This document shows, one piece after another, positions 41,615-50,795 of a stretch of 64,000 bases of DNA. The notes beneath the pieces were generated by a model, which saw nothing but the letters and a program-made list of their open reading frames with translations, ran no database searches and had not been told where the DNA came from. The stretch's first letter is position 1; each line of letters starts with the position of its first letter. Location of the stretch: NCBI GenBank assembly GCA_963792885.1, contig CAWBXX010000003.1, positions 310,001 through 374,000 on the forward strand, given 5' to 3'. The position numbers and the translations under genes were made by a program. Source of the stretch: DASWJZ01 sp963792885 (lineage in GTDB: Bacteria; Pseudomonadota; Alphaproteobacteria; Rhizobiales; Afifellaceae).

Positions 41615-43429
41615 CTAGAACCTGCCCTCGGCCTCGGCGGCGTCGACGACGCGCAGTTGCGCGCGCGCCGATCCGCCGAAATGGTCGAGGCTGAGTGTTC
41701 CCGCCACGTGAAGCGGCTTGCCGCGCGCTGCAAGAAGCGCGCGGCCGAGCGGCGCGTCGGCGGCACGGAATGCGATCGCCTTGACGCTCTCGCCGCTCGG
41801 CGCGGCGAGCGACAGCCGCACGTGCCCGTTGCCGACCCGATCGGCAAACGTCACCCGGTGCCCCGGTAGCGCGAAAACCGGCGCAGGGTTGGCGTTGCCG
41901 TAGGGCCCGCCGAGTTCAAGCTCCTCGACGAGCGCCGGTGTCGCCCCGCCCGCGGATAACGCTCCGTCGATCAGGAGATCGCGGTCGTCGCTTGCGGCGG
42001 CCACGTCAGCGCCGAGCCGGGTCTCAAGGAACGCGCGGAAAGCCCCCAGCTTCTCGCGCTCCAGCGTAACGCCCGCGGCCATCGCATGCCCGCCGCCCTT
42101 AGCGAGAATCCCGTTCTCCACTGCTGCGCGCACCGCCGCGCCGATATCGACGCCGGGCACGGACCGGCCGGAGCCGGCCCCAATGCCGCTCCCGTTCCAG
42201 GCGATGGCGAAAGCCGGCCTCTCGAACCGCTCGCGAAGCCGCGCGGCGACCAGTCCGACGACGCCTGGATGCCAGCCCTCGCCGCTCGAGACGATGACGG
42301 GCGGCCCCTCGCCTTCCCCGATCTCGGCGTCGGCCTCGGCCACGGCCTCAGCGACGGCCGCCATCTCGATCGCCTGACGCTCGCTGTTCAGTCTGTCGAG
42401 CAGGTCCGCGATCTCCGCCGCCTTTGCCGGGTCGCGCGTGGTCAGAAGCGTCGCGCCGAGCGTCGCCTCGCCGATGCGTCCGCCGGCATTGATACGCGGC
42501 CCAAGAAGGAATCCGAGATGCCCTGAGTCCGGCGGGCTCTTGAGTCGTGCGGACTCGATAAGCGCGCGCACGCCGGGACGCTCGCTTCGGCGGAGCGCGA
42601 CAAGCCCCTTCGCCACGAAGGCGCGGTTCAGTCCGGTGAGCTGCACCATGTCGCAAACCGTTCCAAGCGCGACCAGTTCCAGGAGCGGCAGGAGATCGGG
42701 GATCGCGCCCGGGAAACTCCGGCGCCGGAGCTCGCGCAGAAGAGCGACGGCCGCGAGGAACGTCACGCCGACGGCGGCGAGCTGCCCCTGGCCGGAAACA
42801 TCGTCGCGCCGGTTCGGATTGACGACCGCGACAGCAGGCGGAAGCTCCGCGCCCGCCTGATGGTGGTCGAGCACGATCACGTCGACGCCCCGCGCCTTCG
42901 CCCGGGCAAGCGCCTCGAAGCTGGTCGTGCCGCAATCGACGCAGACGATGAGCGTCGCGCCCTCCCCTGCAAGCGTGTCGATGGCCTCCGGGTTCGGCCC
43001 GTAGCCCTCGAAGATGCGATCGGGAATGTAGATGCGCGGCGAGAGCCCGACTGCGGCGAGAACATCGTGGAGGAGTGCGACTGAAGTCGCACCATCCACG
43101 TCGTAGTCGCCGAAGATCGCGACCGGCTCAAGCGTGATCACCGCATCGGCGAGCCGCGCCGCGGCGATATCCATGTCGGCAAGCGTGGAAGGGTCGGGCA
43201 GGTCCCGCTTCAGTGCCGGCGAGAGATAGTCGGCCGCGCCTTCGATCCCGATGCCGCGTGCCACGAGCACGCGCGCCAGGCTTTCCGACGCGATGCCGCG
43301 CTGCGCGATAGCCGTCGCGATCGCCTCGCCCCGTGCGTCGAGCCGCGCATGCCACGCGCGGCCGGTCAGCGAATGTGAAACGCCGAGAAAATTTCGGTCG
43401 CGCGCACGGTCTTCAGCGAATCCCAGCAT
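41615..43429 (-). CDS. recJ: Single-stranded-DNA-specific exonuclease RecJ
   Basis: A 604-residue 5'-3' exonuclease acting in recombination and mismatch repair. DHH-domain motifs are visible: AIFGDYDVDGATSVALL, VDCGTTS, VLDHHQAG and PNRRDD. The DHHA1 domain has GGGHAMAAGVTL and the C-terminus an OB-fold. The start codon is uncertain because the first 20 residues are unlike relatives, which usually begin just before FLGVSHSLTGRAW. It follows glpX, with 58 bases between, in a conserved hom-glpX-recJ order. Confidence 0.93.
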   Translation of the reverse strand: MLGFAEDRARDRNFLGVSHSLTGRAWHARLDARGEAIATAIAQRGIASESLARVLVARGIGIEGAADYLSPALKRDLPDPSTLADMDIAAARLADAVITLEPVAIFGDYDVDGATSVALLHDVLAAVGLSPRIYIPDRIFEGYGPNPEAIDTLAGEGATLIVCVDCGTTSFEALARAKARGVDVIVLDHHQAGAELPPAVAVVNPNRRDDVSGQGQLAAVGVTFLAAVALLRELRRRSFPGAIPDLLPLLELVALGTVCDMVQLTGLNRAFVAKGLVALRRSERPGVRALIESARLKSPPDSGHLGFLLGPRINAGGRIGEATLGATLLTTRDPAKAAEIADLLDRLNSERQAIEMAAVAEAVAEADAEIGEGEGPPVIVSSGEGWHPGVVGLVAARLRERFERPAFAIAWNGSGIGAGSGRSVPGVDIGAAVRAAVENGILAKGGGHAMAAGVTLEREKLGAFRAFLETRLGADVAAASDDRDLLIDGALSAGGATPALVEELELGGPYGNANPAPVFALPGHRVTFADRVGNGHVRLSLAAPSGESVKAIAFRAADAPLGRALLAARGKPLHVAGTLSLDHFGGSARAQLRVVDAAEAEGRF

Positions 43430-43487
43430 CAGCGAAACTATGGACCCGGAAAGACCGGTCGTCGAATGAAGAGCGCGGAAGCCGGAG

Positions 43488-44480
43488 CTATTCCTCGACA
43501 GGCGCCCACTTCTCTCCGTTCCGATGCCGCGCGCGAATCCAACGCTGCGTCCCGGTCTCCGAGCGTGTCACGATGGAGTAGGTCGTGGCGGTGCCCGGCT
43601 CGAAGCGTACGCCCGCGAAGAGACTGCCGTCGGTGATCCCCGTCGCTGCGAAGAGGACGTCGCCCGCCGCCATGTCCTCGGCACGATAGACGCGCTTCGG
43701 GTCCTTGATCCCGCGCTCCGCGACGCGTCGACGCTTCCCCTCGCTGTCGACGATAAGGCGCCCGTGCATCTGGCCCCCGATGCAGCGGAGCGCTGCCGCC
43801 GCGAGCACGCCCTCCGGCGCGCCGCCGCTGCCGAGGTAGATGTCGATGCCGGTCGCTTCGGGATCGGTGGTATGGATGATGCCGGCGACGTCGCCGTCGC
43901 CGATCAGTCGGATCGAAGCGCCGGTCGCGCGCACGCGCTCGATGAGCTTGGCGTGCCGCGGGCGATCGAGGATGCAGGCCGAGATATCGCTCGGCTTCAC
44001 GCCCTTCGCTTCGGCAAGGCGTCGAATCGCTTCCTCCGGCTTCATTTCAAGGTCGACCAGATCGGGGGCATAGCCCGGCCCGATCGCGATCTTCTCCATG
44101 TAGACGTCGGGCGCATTCAGAAGACCGCCCCTGCGGGTGACCGCGATCGCCGAGAGCGAGTTCGGCAGGTTCTTGGCGCAGAGCGTGCGCCCGTCGAGCG
44201 GGTCGACGGCAATGTCGACCTCCGGCCCCTTCCCGGTTCCTACCTCTTCGCCGACATAGAGCTTCGCCGCCACGTCGCGCTCGCCCTCGCCGACGACGAT
44301 GCGCCCGCTCACGTCGAGCCGGTTGAGCTCCTTCCACATCGCCTCGACTGACGCTTGATCAGCAAGTTGCTCGTCACCGCGCCCCCGCGCGGTCGCAGCC
44401 GCGACTGCAGCCCGCTCGGTGACCCGCACGAGCTCGAGCGTCAGCATTCGGTCCATGGGGCCCGCGTCACGTCGCGGCAT
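43488..44480 (-). CDS. glpX: Fructose-1,6-bisphosphatase class II
   Basis: A 330-residue lithium-sensitive phosphatase of the GlpX type, acting in gluconeogenesis. Motifs include VVGEGERD, the metal-binding VDPLDGRTLCAKNLPNS, and GDGDVAGIIHT with IYLGSGGAPEGVLAAAALRC (seen as GSGGAPEGVLAAAALRC). The ATG at 44480 has a GGAGG ribosome binding site. It lies 12 bases after hom in the same operon. Confidence 0.94.
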   Translation of the reverse strand: MPRRDAGPMDRMLTLELVRVTERAAVAAATARGRGDEQLADQASVEAMWKELNRLDVSGRIVVGEGERDVAAKLYVGEEVGTGKGPEVDIAVDPLDGRTLCAKNLPNSLSAIAVTRRGGLLNAPDVYMEKIAIGPGYAPDLVDLEMKPEEAIRRLAEAKGVKPSDISACILDRPRHAKLIERVRATGASIRLIGDGDVAGIIHTTDPEATGIDIYLGSGGAPEGVLAAAALRCIGGQMHGRLIVDSEGKRRRVAERGIKDPKRVYRAEDMAAGDVLFAATGITDGSLFAGVRFEPGTATTYSIVTRSETGTQRWIRARHRNGEKWAPVEE

Positions 44481-44492
44481 CGCGTCCTCCGC

Positions 44493-45809
44493 CTAGAGCG
44501 CTTCGATGCGTATCATTTGCGGCCGTCCGAAGACTTCCCCCTCCGCTTCGATGTTCGCGAGCGCACCACGCACCGCCTGCTCGGTGGTGGAGTGCGTGAT
44601 GATGGTGACCGGCTGCACGGCCTCCGTGCTCCGCTTCGGCGCCGATCCGATTGGACGGTTCCGCTGCAGGATGGAATCAAGCGAGATGCCAGCTTCCGCC
44701 ATGCGCCGCGCGATCGCGGCGAAGGCGCCCGGTCGGTCGTGCACCTTGAGGCGGAGATAGTAGCCACCCTCATGCGCGCGCATGCGGGCGCGCTGGTAGG
44801 GCTCCAGGCTCGCCGCCGGACGCCCGAACGGCGGCATGCGCACGCCGCGTGCAAGATCGACGATGTCGCCGACGACGGCGGACGCCGTCGCGTCGCCTCC
44901 CGCGCCCGGACCGGAAAGCATCACGGCGCCGATGAAATCACCCTCCACTGCGACCGCATTCGTCACCCCGGAGATCCGCGCGATGTCGCAATCGCCGGGC
45001 ACCATGGTCGGATGCACCCGCTGCTCGATACCTGAGTCTGTCCGCTGTGCCACGCCGAGCAGCTTGATCCGGTAGCCCAGTTCATTGGCCGCCACGATGT
45101 CTTCCGGCTCGATCGACGAGATGCCTTCCACGAGACTGGGCTCGCGATCGATCTCCGTGCCGAAGGCGATGCTGGTCAGGATCGCGAGCTTCTGTGCCGC
45201 GTCCAGCCCCTCGACATCGAACGTCGGATCGGCTTCCGCGTAGCCGAGCGTCTGCGCTTCCTTGAGCGCGCTCTGATAGGTCTCGCCGTCCTCCATCCGG
45301 CTCAGGATGAAGTTGCAGGTGCCGTTCAGGATTCCGTAGATGCGGGTGAGCCTGTTTCCGACCAGCGCCTCCCGAAGCGTCTTCACGATCGGGATGCCGC
45401 CCCCAACCGCTGCCTCGAACGAAAGCTGTCCGCCGCGTTCCTCGGCGAGCTTGGCAAGCTTCACGCCCTGGCGCGCGAGCAGGGCCTTGTTCGCGGTGAC
45501 GACGCTCTTGCCCGACTTCAGCGCCGCCCTGATGCTGGAGCGCGCCGGCCCGTCGTCGCCGCCCCCGATCAGCTCGACGAACACGTCGATCGAGTTCGAG
45601 CGCGCCATGGTGACCGGATCGTCGTGCCAGGCGTAGCGGTCTATCTTGAGGCCGCGCGGGCGTTCACGCTTACGGGCGCTGACTGCGACGACGGAGATCG
45701 GCCGATTGACCTGCGCGGCAAGCGCGTCGCTGTGCGTCTCGAGGAGCCGCACCACCGACGCGCCAACAGTACCCAGTCCGGCGATCCCGAGCCTGAGCGG
45801 TGCGTTCAT
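44493..45809 (-). CDS. hom: Homoserine dehydrogenase
   Basis: A 438-residue NAD(P)-dependent enzyme reducing aspartate semialdehyde to homoserine for threonine and methionine synthesis. The Rossmann motif GIAGLGTVG starts at about residue 8, the catalytic domain carries GGGIPIVKTLREALVGN and NGTCNFILS, and an ACT domain closes the C-terminus (VHDRPGAFAAIARRMAEAGI). It follows the AlaC-type aminotransferase gene by 25 bases. Confidence 0.95.
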   Translation of the reverse strand: MNAPLRLGIAGLGTVGASVVRLLETHSDALAAQVNRPISVVAVSARKRERPRGLKIDRYAWHDDPVTMARSNSIDVFVELIGGGDDGPARSSIRAALKSGKSVVTANKALLARQGVKLAKLAEERGGQLSFEAAVGGGIPIVKTLREALVGNRLTRIYGILNGTCNFILSRMEDGETYQSALKEAQTLGYAEADPTFDVEGLDAAQKLAILTSIAFGTEIDREPSLVEGISSIEPEDIVAANELGYRIKLLGVAQRTDSGIEQRVHPTMVPGDCDIARISGVTNAVAVEGDFIGAVMLSGPGAGGDATASAVVGDIVDLARGVRMPPFGRPAASLEPYQRARMRAHEGGYYLRLKVHDRPGAFAAIARRMAEAGISLDSILQRNRPIGSAPKRSTEAVQPVTIITHSTTEQAVRGALANIEAEGEVFGRPQMIRIEAL

Positions 45810-45834
45810 TAAGTCCCTGTCTTGCCTGGATAAA

Positions 45835-47061
45835 TCAGCGGCTGGCGCTGATCGGGATCACGTTGTGCAATGTTTTGTCGGCAGAGGCAAGGAAACGCCC
45901 GATGTTGCGCGCCGCCTGCCGAATGCGCTGCTCGTTCTCGACGAGCGCGATCCTGACGAAGCCCTCGCCGTGCTCTCCGAAGCCGAGCCCAGGCGCCACG
46001 GCGACGTCCGCCTTCTCGATCAAGAGCTTGGAGAATTCCACGCTTCCGAGCGAGCGGAAACGCTCCGGGATCGGCGCCCAGGCGAACATCGACGCAGACG
46101 GCGCCGGGATCGGCCAGCCGGCGCGGGCGAAGCTGTCGATCATGACATCGCGGCGCCTGCGATAGGTCGCGCGCATCTCCTTGATGCATTCGTCGGGGCC
46201 ATTGAGCGCTGCCGCAGCCGCCACCTGCACTGGAGTGTAGGCGCCGTAGTCGAGGTAGGATTTGACGCGCGCCAGTGCCGCGATCAGGCGCTCATTGCCG
46301 ACGGCGAAGCCGATCCTCAGCCCGGCCATCGAAAACGTCTTCGACATCGACGTGAACTCGACCGTGATGTCCGCCGCGTTCGGAACCTGCAGCACCGAAG
46401 GCGGCGGATCGCGGTCGTCGAAATAGACCTCCGCGTAGGCGAGATCGGAGAGGATGAACACCTCATTCCGCCGCGCGAAGCTGACGACATCGCGGTAGAA
46501 GTCGAGGGTCGCGACCGAGGCGGTCGGGTTCGCCGGAAAGCAGAGGATGACGGCGATAGGCTTCGGGATCGAATGATGCACCGCGCGCTCAAGTGCCGCG
46601 AAGAACTCCGGACCCGGCTCGGCCGGCACGTGGCGGATGGCGCCGCCTGCCATCAGGAATCCGAAGGCATGAATCGGGTAGCTCGGGCTCGGCACCAGAA
46701 CCACGTCGCCAGGCGCCGTGATCGCCTGCGCCATATTGGCGAAACCTTCCTTCGAGCCGAGAGTCGCCACGACCTCGCGCTCCGGATTGAGCTTCACACC
46801 GAAGCGTCGGCCGTAATAGGCGGCCTGCGCGCGTCTCAGTCCCGCGATGCCGCGCGAAGCCGAATACCGGTTGGTGCGTGGCTTGCCGACCGTCTCGACG
46901 AGCTTCTCCAGGATGTGCGGCGGCGTCGGGAGGTCGGGGTTGCCCATGCCCAGATCGATAATGTCGGCGCCTCCGGCGCGCGCACTCGCCTTGAGCCGGT
47001 TCACCTCCTCAAAGACGTAGGGCGGCAGCCGCCTGACCCTGTAGAAATCGTCCATCGCCAC
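45835..47061 (-). CDS. Class I/II PLP aminotransferase (AlaC-like)
   Basis: A 408-residue aminotransferase. The PLP lysine is in SMSKTFSMAGLRIGFAVGN. Other features are DLGMGNPDLPTPPHI, YPIHAFGF and CFPANPTASV. The N-terminal FYRVRRLPPYVFEEVNRLK block is typical of AlaC (glutamate-pyruvate aminotransferase), but such genes are often labelled LL-diaminopimelate or aspartate aminotransferase. GTG at 47061 (GGGAG ribosome binding site) or ATG at 47055 starts it. It leads an operon with hom and glpX. Confidence 0.9.
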   Translation of the reverse strand: MAMDDFYRVRRLPPYVFEEVNRLKASARAGGADIIDLGMGNPDLPTPPHILEKLVETVGKPRTNRYSASRGIAGLRRAQAAYYGRRFGVKLNPEREVVATLGSKEGFANMAQAITAPGDVVLVPSPSYPIHAFGFLMAGGAIRHVPAEPGPEFFAALERAVHHSIPKPIAVILCFPANPTASVATLDFYRDVVSFARRNEVFILSDLAYAEVYFDDRDPPPSVLQVPNAADITVEFTSMSKTFSMAGLRIGFAVGNERLIAALARVKSYLDYGAYTPVQVAAAAALNGPDECIKEMRATYRRRRDVMIDSFARAGWPIPAPSASMFAWAPIPERFRSLGSVEFSKLLIEKADVAVAPGLGFGEHGEGFVRIALVENEQRIRQAARNIGRFLASADKTLHNVIPISASR

Positions 47062-47124
47062 GATCTGCTCCCGTCGGCTCCTCTGCCATGCCTCTAGCCG
47101 GACCTACTGAAACGCGAAACTCTT

Positions 47125-47535
47125 CTATCGCCGCACCTGCTCGGTGTCTGAGCGCAGGACAAGACGCCTGAGTTCGCGCGCCCGCGTCTCGAGCGCCGCG
47201 ATCTCGCGCGTGTCGGTGGTCGTGGCGCGGCGCTCCGCGATCAGCGCCAGCTCGGTCTGGATCGCCTCCACCTCATCGGCGGTAAGCGGTTCCTCTCGCG
47301 CTGCTAAACGCTTGGTCTGCTCCGCCTGGAAGGCGTCCGGATAGGGCAGCCGGTCTCCGGCTGCCGCCTCGGCGCGCATCTCCGCCACCGCGGTGGCGCG
47401 GTCGGTTCCCCCCTTCGGGCCAGCGGCAATGACACCCGGCGACGAGAGATCGGGCACCCCGAAGCAGCCTGAGAGTGCAGTGCACAATCCAGCGCTCGCC
47501 AAGAGCCTCGCCACGCGCTTGCGTCTCAAATTCAA
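47125..47535 (-). CDS. Putative lipoprotein, hypothetical
   Basis: A protein of about 136 residues with a short lipoprotein signal peptide: a basic start, the hydrophobic LLASAGLCTAL and the lipobox LSGC (Cys24). The mature part is Ala/Glu/Arg-rich, and its second half (about 80-130) is predicted helical with coiled-coil-like spacing. The start is uncertain, since only TTG and GTG codons are available (47535, 47529 or GTG near 47514). No family is recognised. Confidence 0.65.
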   Translation of the reverse strand: MNLRRKRVARLLASAGLCTALSGCFGVPDLSSPGVIAAGPKGGTDRATAVAEMRAEAAAGDRLPYPDAFQAEQTKRLAAREEPLTADEVEAIQTELALIAERRATTTDTREIAALETRARELRRLVLRSDTEQVRR

Positions 47536-47662
47536 TCCCGCCCAGCGACACGGACCGGTGCAAAGCCGGCCATCCGAAAGTGAGTGTTATAGCCTGTAAG
47601 CTTATAGTTCCTATATTGAGCCTCGAATATGACCGTCGGGAGGATGGCGCGGGCGGAAGAAG

Positions 47663-49510
47663 ATGGCGGCAGCGGAGGATAATAGGCCGGACGGCAAGGA
47701 AACGGCCCCCTCACCCTATGTGGTTCGGGACGCCGAGGCCTTCGCGCGCAACCTCGCTCGCGCCGTTGAGCAAGGGGGCCGCGCGCTTGCGGCCTATTTG
47801 AAGCCGCATGAGGAGGGAAAGCCCGCCGATCTGATCGCCGAGGCCACTACCGAGATCGTCAAGACGCTCGGCAAGATCGGCGAATACTGGACCTCGGATC
47901 CTGCGCGGCTGATGGAGGCGCAGACCCGTCTCTTCGCCAGCTACTTCTCCATCTGGCAGAATGCCGTCGGCGCCGCGGTCCCCGAGGAGCAAAACTCGAG
48001 CGACCGCCGCTTCAGCGATCCCGATTGGAACGAGAACCCGATGTTCTCGGCGCTGAAGCAGCTCTACCTCGCCACCACGCGTTGGGCCGAGCAGCTCGTA
48101 GAGGAAGCGGACGGCGTCGACGAGCCGACCCGGCAGAAGGCGCACTTCTATCTGAAGCAGATCAACAACGCGCTCTCGCCGACGAACTTCGTCCTGACCA
48201 ACCCCGAAGTGCTGAAGATCACGGCGAGCACCAACGCGGAGAACCTGGCGAAGGGCATGCGCATGCTCGCCGACGACGTGGCGGCCGGAAAGGGCCTGCT
48301 TCTGCCGCGCCAGTCCGACATGTCGACATTCAAGCTCGGTGAGAACCTTGCGACGACGCCGGGCAAGGTCGTCTTCCAGAACGATCTCTGCCAGCTGATC
48401 CAGTACAAGCAGACGGCCGAGAGCGCGTGGAAGCGTCCGCTCCTCATTGTGCCGCCCTGGATCAACAAGTTCTACGTGCTCGACCTCACGCCGGCAAAAT
48501 CGATGATTCGCTGGCTTGTCGATCAGGGGCACACGGTCTTCGTCGTCTCCTGGGTCAATCCCGACGCGAACCATGCCGACAAGAGCTTCGAGCACTATAT
48601 GCGCGAGGGCATCCTCGCTTCGCTCGACGCGATCGAGAAAGCGACGGGCGAGCGGCAGGTGAACACAGTCGGTTATTGCGTAGGCGGCACGCTGCTGGCG
48701 ATTACGCTCGGCTATCTCGCGGCCGGCGGCGAGGACGGGCGCATCGCCTCCACGACGCTTCTTACCGCGCAGGTCGATTTCGAGTTCTCCGGCGACCTCA
48801 AGGTCTTCGCCGACGCCGATCATGTCGCGAGCATCGAGGCGGCGATGAAAAAGACCGGCTATCTCGAAGGCTCGAAGATGGCGACCGCCTTCAATCTCTT
48901 GCGCTCGAACGACCTGATCTGGCCCTACGTCGTGAACGACTATTTGAAGGGCAAGGAGCCACTGCCGTTCGACCTTCTCTATTGGAACGCCGACGCGACG
49001 CGCATGCCCTGCGCCAACCACTCCTTCTATCTCCGCAACTGCTACCTGGAGAACAATCTCTCGCGCGGCCGCGTGACGATCGGAGGGCAAAAAATCGATC
49101 TCTCGAAGATCAAGATTCCAATCTACAACCTTGCCACGCGCGAGGATCACATCGCGCCGGCGAAGTCGGTGTTTATCGGCTGCTCATCCTTCGGCGGGCC
49201 GGTGCGCTTTGTTCTGACAGGCTCCGGTCACATCGCCGGCGTGGTCAATCCGCCCGCCAAGCACAAGTATCAATATTGGACAGGCGGGCCGCCGGTCGGC
49301 TCGCTCGACGACTGGCTCCGAAAGGCGCGTGAGCATCCCGGCTCTTGGTGGGAGGACTGGGAAGCCTGGCTCGAGCGGCTGGACAACACGCGCGTCAAGC
49401 GTCGGCGGCGGCCGGGCGGTGGCAAGCTCAAGCCAATCGAGGATGCCCCGGGCTCTTACGTGAGGGCGCGCGCCGACGCGAACGGCAGTGGTGCCGCCGC
49501 TCTGGTTTGA
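47663..49510 (+). CDS. phaC: Class I poly(3-hydroxyalkanoate) synthase
   Basis: A 615-residue PHA synthase polymerising hydroxyacyl-CoA into storage granules. The catalytic triad is visible as Cys339 in the lipase-like box GYCVGGT, Asp495 in REDHIAP and His523 in GSGHIAGV. Conserved blocks PPWINKFYVLDL and the C-terminal WWEDWEAWL are present. The N-terminal 100 residues are variable. No phaA, phaB or phasin gene is adjacent. An AT-rich stretch (about 47583-47630) probably holds its promoter. Confidence 0.95.
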   Translation: MAAAEDNRPDGKETAPSPYVVRDAEAFARNLARAVEQGGRALAAYLKPHEEGKPADLIAEATTEIVKTLGKIGEYWTSDPARLMEAQTRLFASYFSIWQNAVGAAVPEEQNSSDRRFSDPDWNENPMFSALKQLYLATTRWAEQLVEEADGVDEPTRQKAHFYLKQINNALSPTNFVLTNPEVLKITASTNAENLAKGMRMLADDVAAGKGLLLPRQSDMSTFKLGENLATTPGKVVFQNDLCQLIQYKQTAESAWKRPLLIVPPWINKFYVLDLTPAKSMIRWLVDQGHTVFVVSWVNPDANHADKSFEHYMREGILASLDAIEKATGERQVNTVGYCVGGTLLAITLGYLAAGGEDGRIASTTLLTAQVDFEFSGDLKVFADADHVASIEAAMKKTGYLEGSKMATAFNLLRSNDLIWPYVVNDYLKGKEPLPFDLLYWNADATRMPCANHSFYLRNCYLENNLSRGRVTIGGQKIDLSKIKIPIYNLATREDHIAPAKSVFIGCSSFGGPVRFVLTGSGHIAGVVNPPAKHKYQYWTGGPPVGSLDDWLRKAREHPGSWWEDWEAWLERLDNTRVKRRRRPGGGKLKPIEDAPGSYVRARADANGSGAAALV

Positions 49511-49525
49511 CCACCGCTGACACTC

Positions 49526-49600
49526 CCCTGCACAAGCGCCTGTCGGGTCATGGTAATCCACCTGTCGGATTTGTAATCGGTCGGCGCTTGCCATGCAGGG
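49526..49600. repeat. Large stem-loop downstream of phaC
   Basis: ccctgcacaagcgcc (49526-49540) pairs with ggcgcttgccatgcaggg (49583-49600) over 15 bp, with a three-base bulge. The 42-base interior can form a further small stem (aatcc/ggatt). It begins 16 bases after the phaC stop. It may act as a transcript-end structure or be a dispersed palindrome. Confidence 0.65.
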
Positions 49601-49610
49601 AGGCGGCGGC

Positions 49611-49631
49611 CAAGATCGCTCCGCGATCTTG
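49611..49631. other. Perfect 9-bp hairpin upstream of the periplasmic-protein gene
   Basis: caagatcgc/gcgatcttg with loop tcc lies only 12 bases before the ATG at 49644, next to the ribosome binding site (taagga). It could terminate phaC transcription or, if transcribed, hinder ribosome access to the downstream gene. No T-run follows. Confidence 0.55.
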
Positions 49632-49643
49632 TAAGGAATTCCA

Positions 49644-50781
49644 ATGACGTTGCGTATCTCAAACGTGTCCCTCGCGGCCGCGGGTTTCTTCATCGCCGGC
49701 ACGCTGCCAGCCTCCGCGATCGAGCCGGACACGGTCGCCAAAGCGCTCGGGGCTGCCCTCATCAAGGGCACGAACGTCGCGGCGACCTACGAGGCGGCGC
49801 ATGCCGACGGCGACAACGTCATCGTCGACGGGTTGACGATCAACCGCCAGTCGACCGATCAGACGCTGCGCTTCGACAAGGTTGTCGTGAACAGCCCGAC
49901 CGAAGGCGGCAAGGGCGTGTTCGAGAGCCCGCTCATCAGCTTTGCCGGCGGGACCCTTTCCGGCAACTCGAACGGCACGATCGAAACCGCAACGGTCACC
50001 AACGCCGATCGTTCTCGATGCAGCGAAGGTGAAAGGCGACGCGCTTGGCGAGAGTTTCCTCTTCTCGTCCGCCGACGTGAACGGAATCCACGTCGCCCGC
50101 GATGCGGAGCCTGGCCAGGTCTCGATCGATCACATCCAGATCGAGGCTGGCAATGTCGTCGACAATCTCGCGCAGGACAGCAAGGGCCGCGCCGAGAACA
50201 TCACGCTCTCGCCCGACCTCTTCCCCGCCGGCGCGTTCACGCCCGCTTCGATCGGCTACGACACGCTCGCACTTGACGTGAGCTGGGACAGCTCGCGCGA
50301 CATCGCGGCCAAGACGATGACCATCCGCGACTTCACGGTCGCGGTGCACGACGGCGGCGAGCTCTCGGTGAAGGGCGTCGTCGGGAACCTCCCCGATCCC
50401 CGCACGCTCGACGACGCCGGAGCGGTCTCCAAGGCTTCAAAAGCCGAGGTGCACCAGCTGACCGTCCGCTACCAGGACAATTCGCTCGCGGGCCGCGTGC
50501 TCGATGCGCTCGCAAAGCGTCAGGGTCTTTCGCGCGAGGATTACACGAAGCAGCTGACCGCCGCTCTCCCCTTCCTGCTCCTCACGCTGAACAACCCCGC
50601 CTTCCAGACGCAGGTCGTCGACGCAGTCAAAGGCTTTCTCCAGGACCCGCATTCGCTCACGATCAGCTTCGACCCCGACAAGCCGGTGTCGGGGAATGAC
50701 ATCATGAGCCTCTTGAGATCGGACCCTTCGACCGTGCCTGACCGTCTGAAGGCTTCAGTGAAGGCCAATACGCCCGACTGA
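49644..50781 (+). CDS. Periplasmic protein of unknown function, copy 1, frameshifted
   Basis: A signal peptide (VSLAAAGFFIAGTLPASA) is followed by a secreted, largely beta-type protein of about 378 residues after repair. The frame breaks at about 50006-50008. Deleting one base rejoins VTNAIVLDAAKVKGDAL. The C-terminal third (AKRQGLSREDYTKQL, TAALPFLLL, DPHSLTISF) is paralogous to that of the next gene. The Asp/Ser/Val-rich repeating strands suggest a long beta structure, perhaps AsmA- or YdgA-like, but no family can be named with confidence. Confidence 0.75.
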
Positions 50782-50795
50782 TCGGAGTGCAGACA

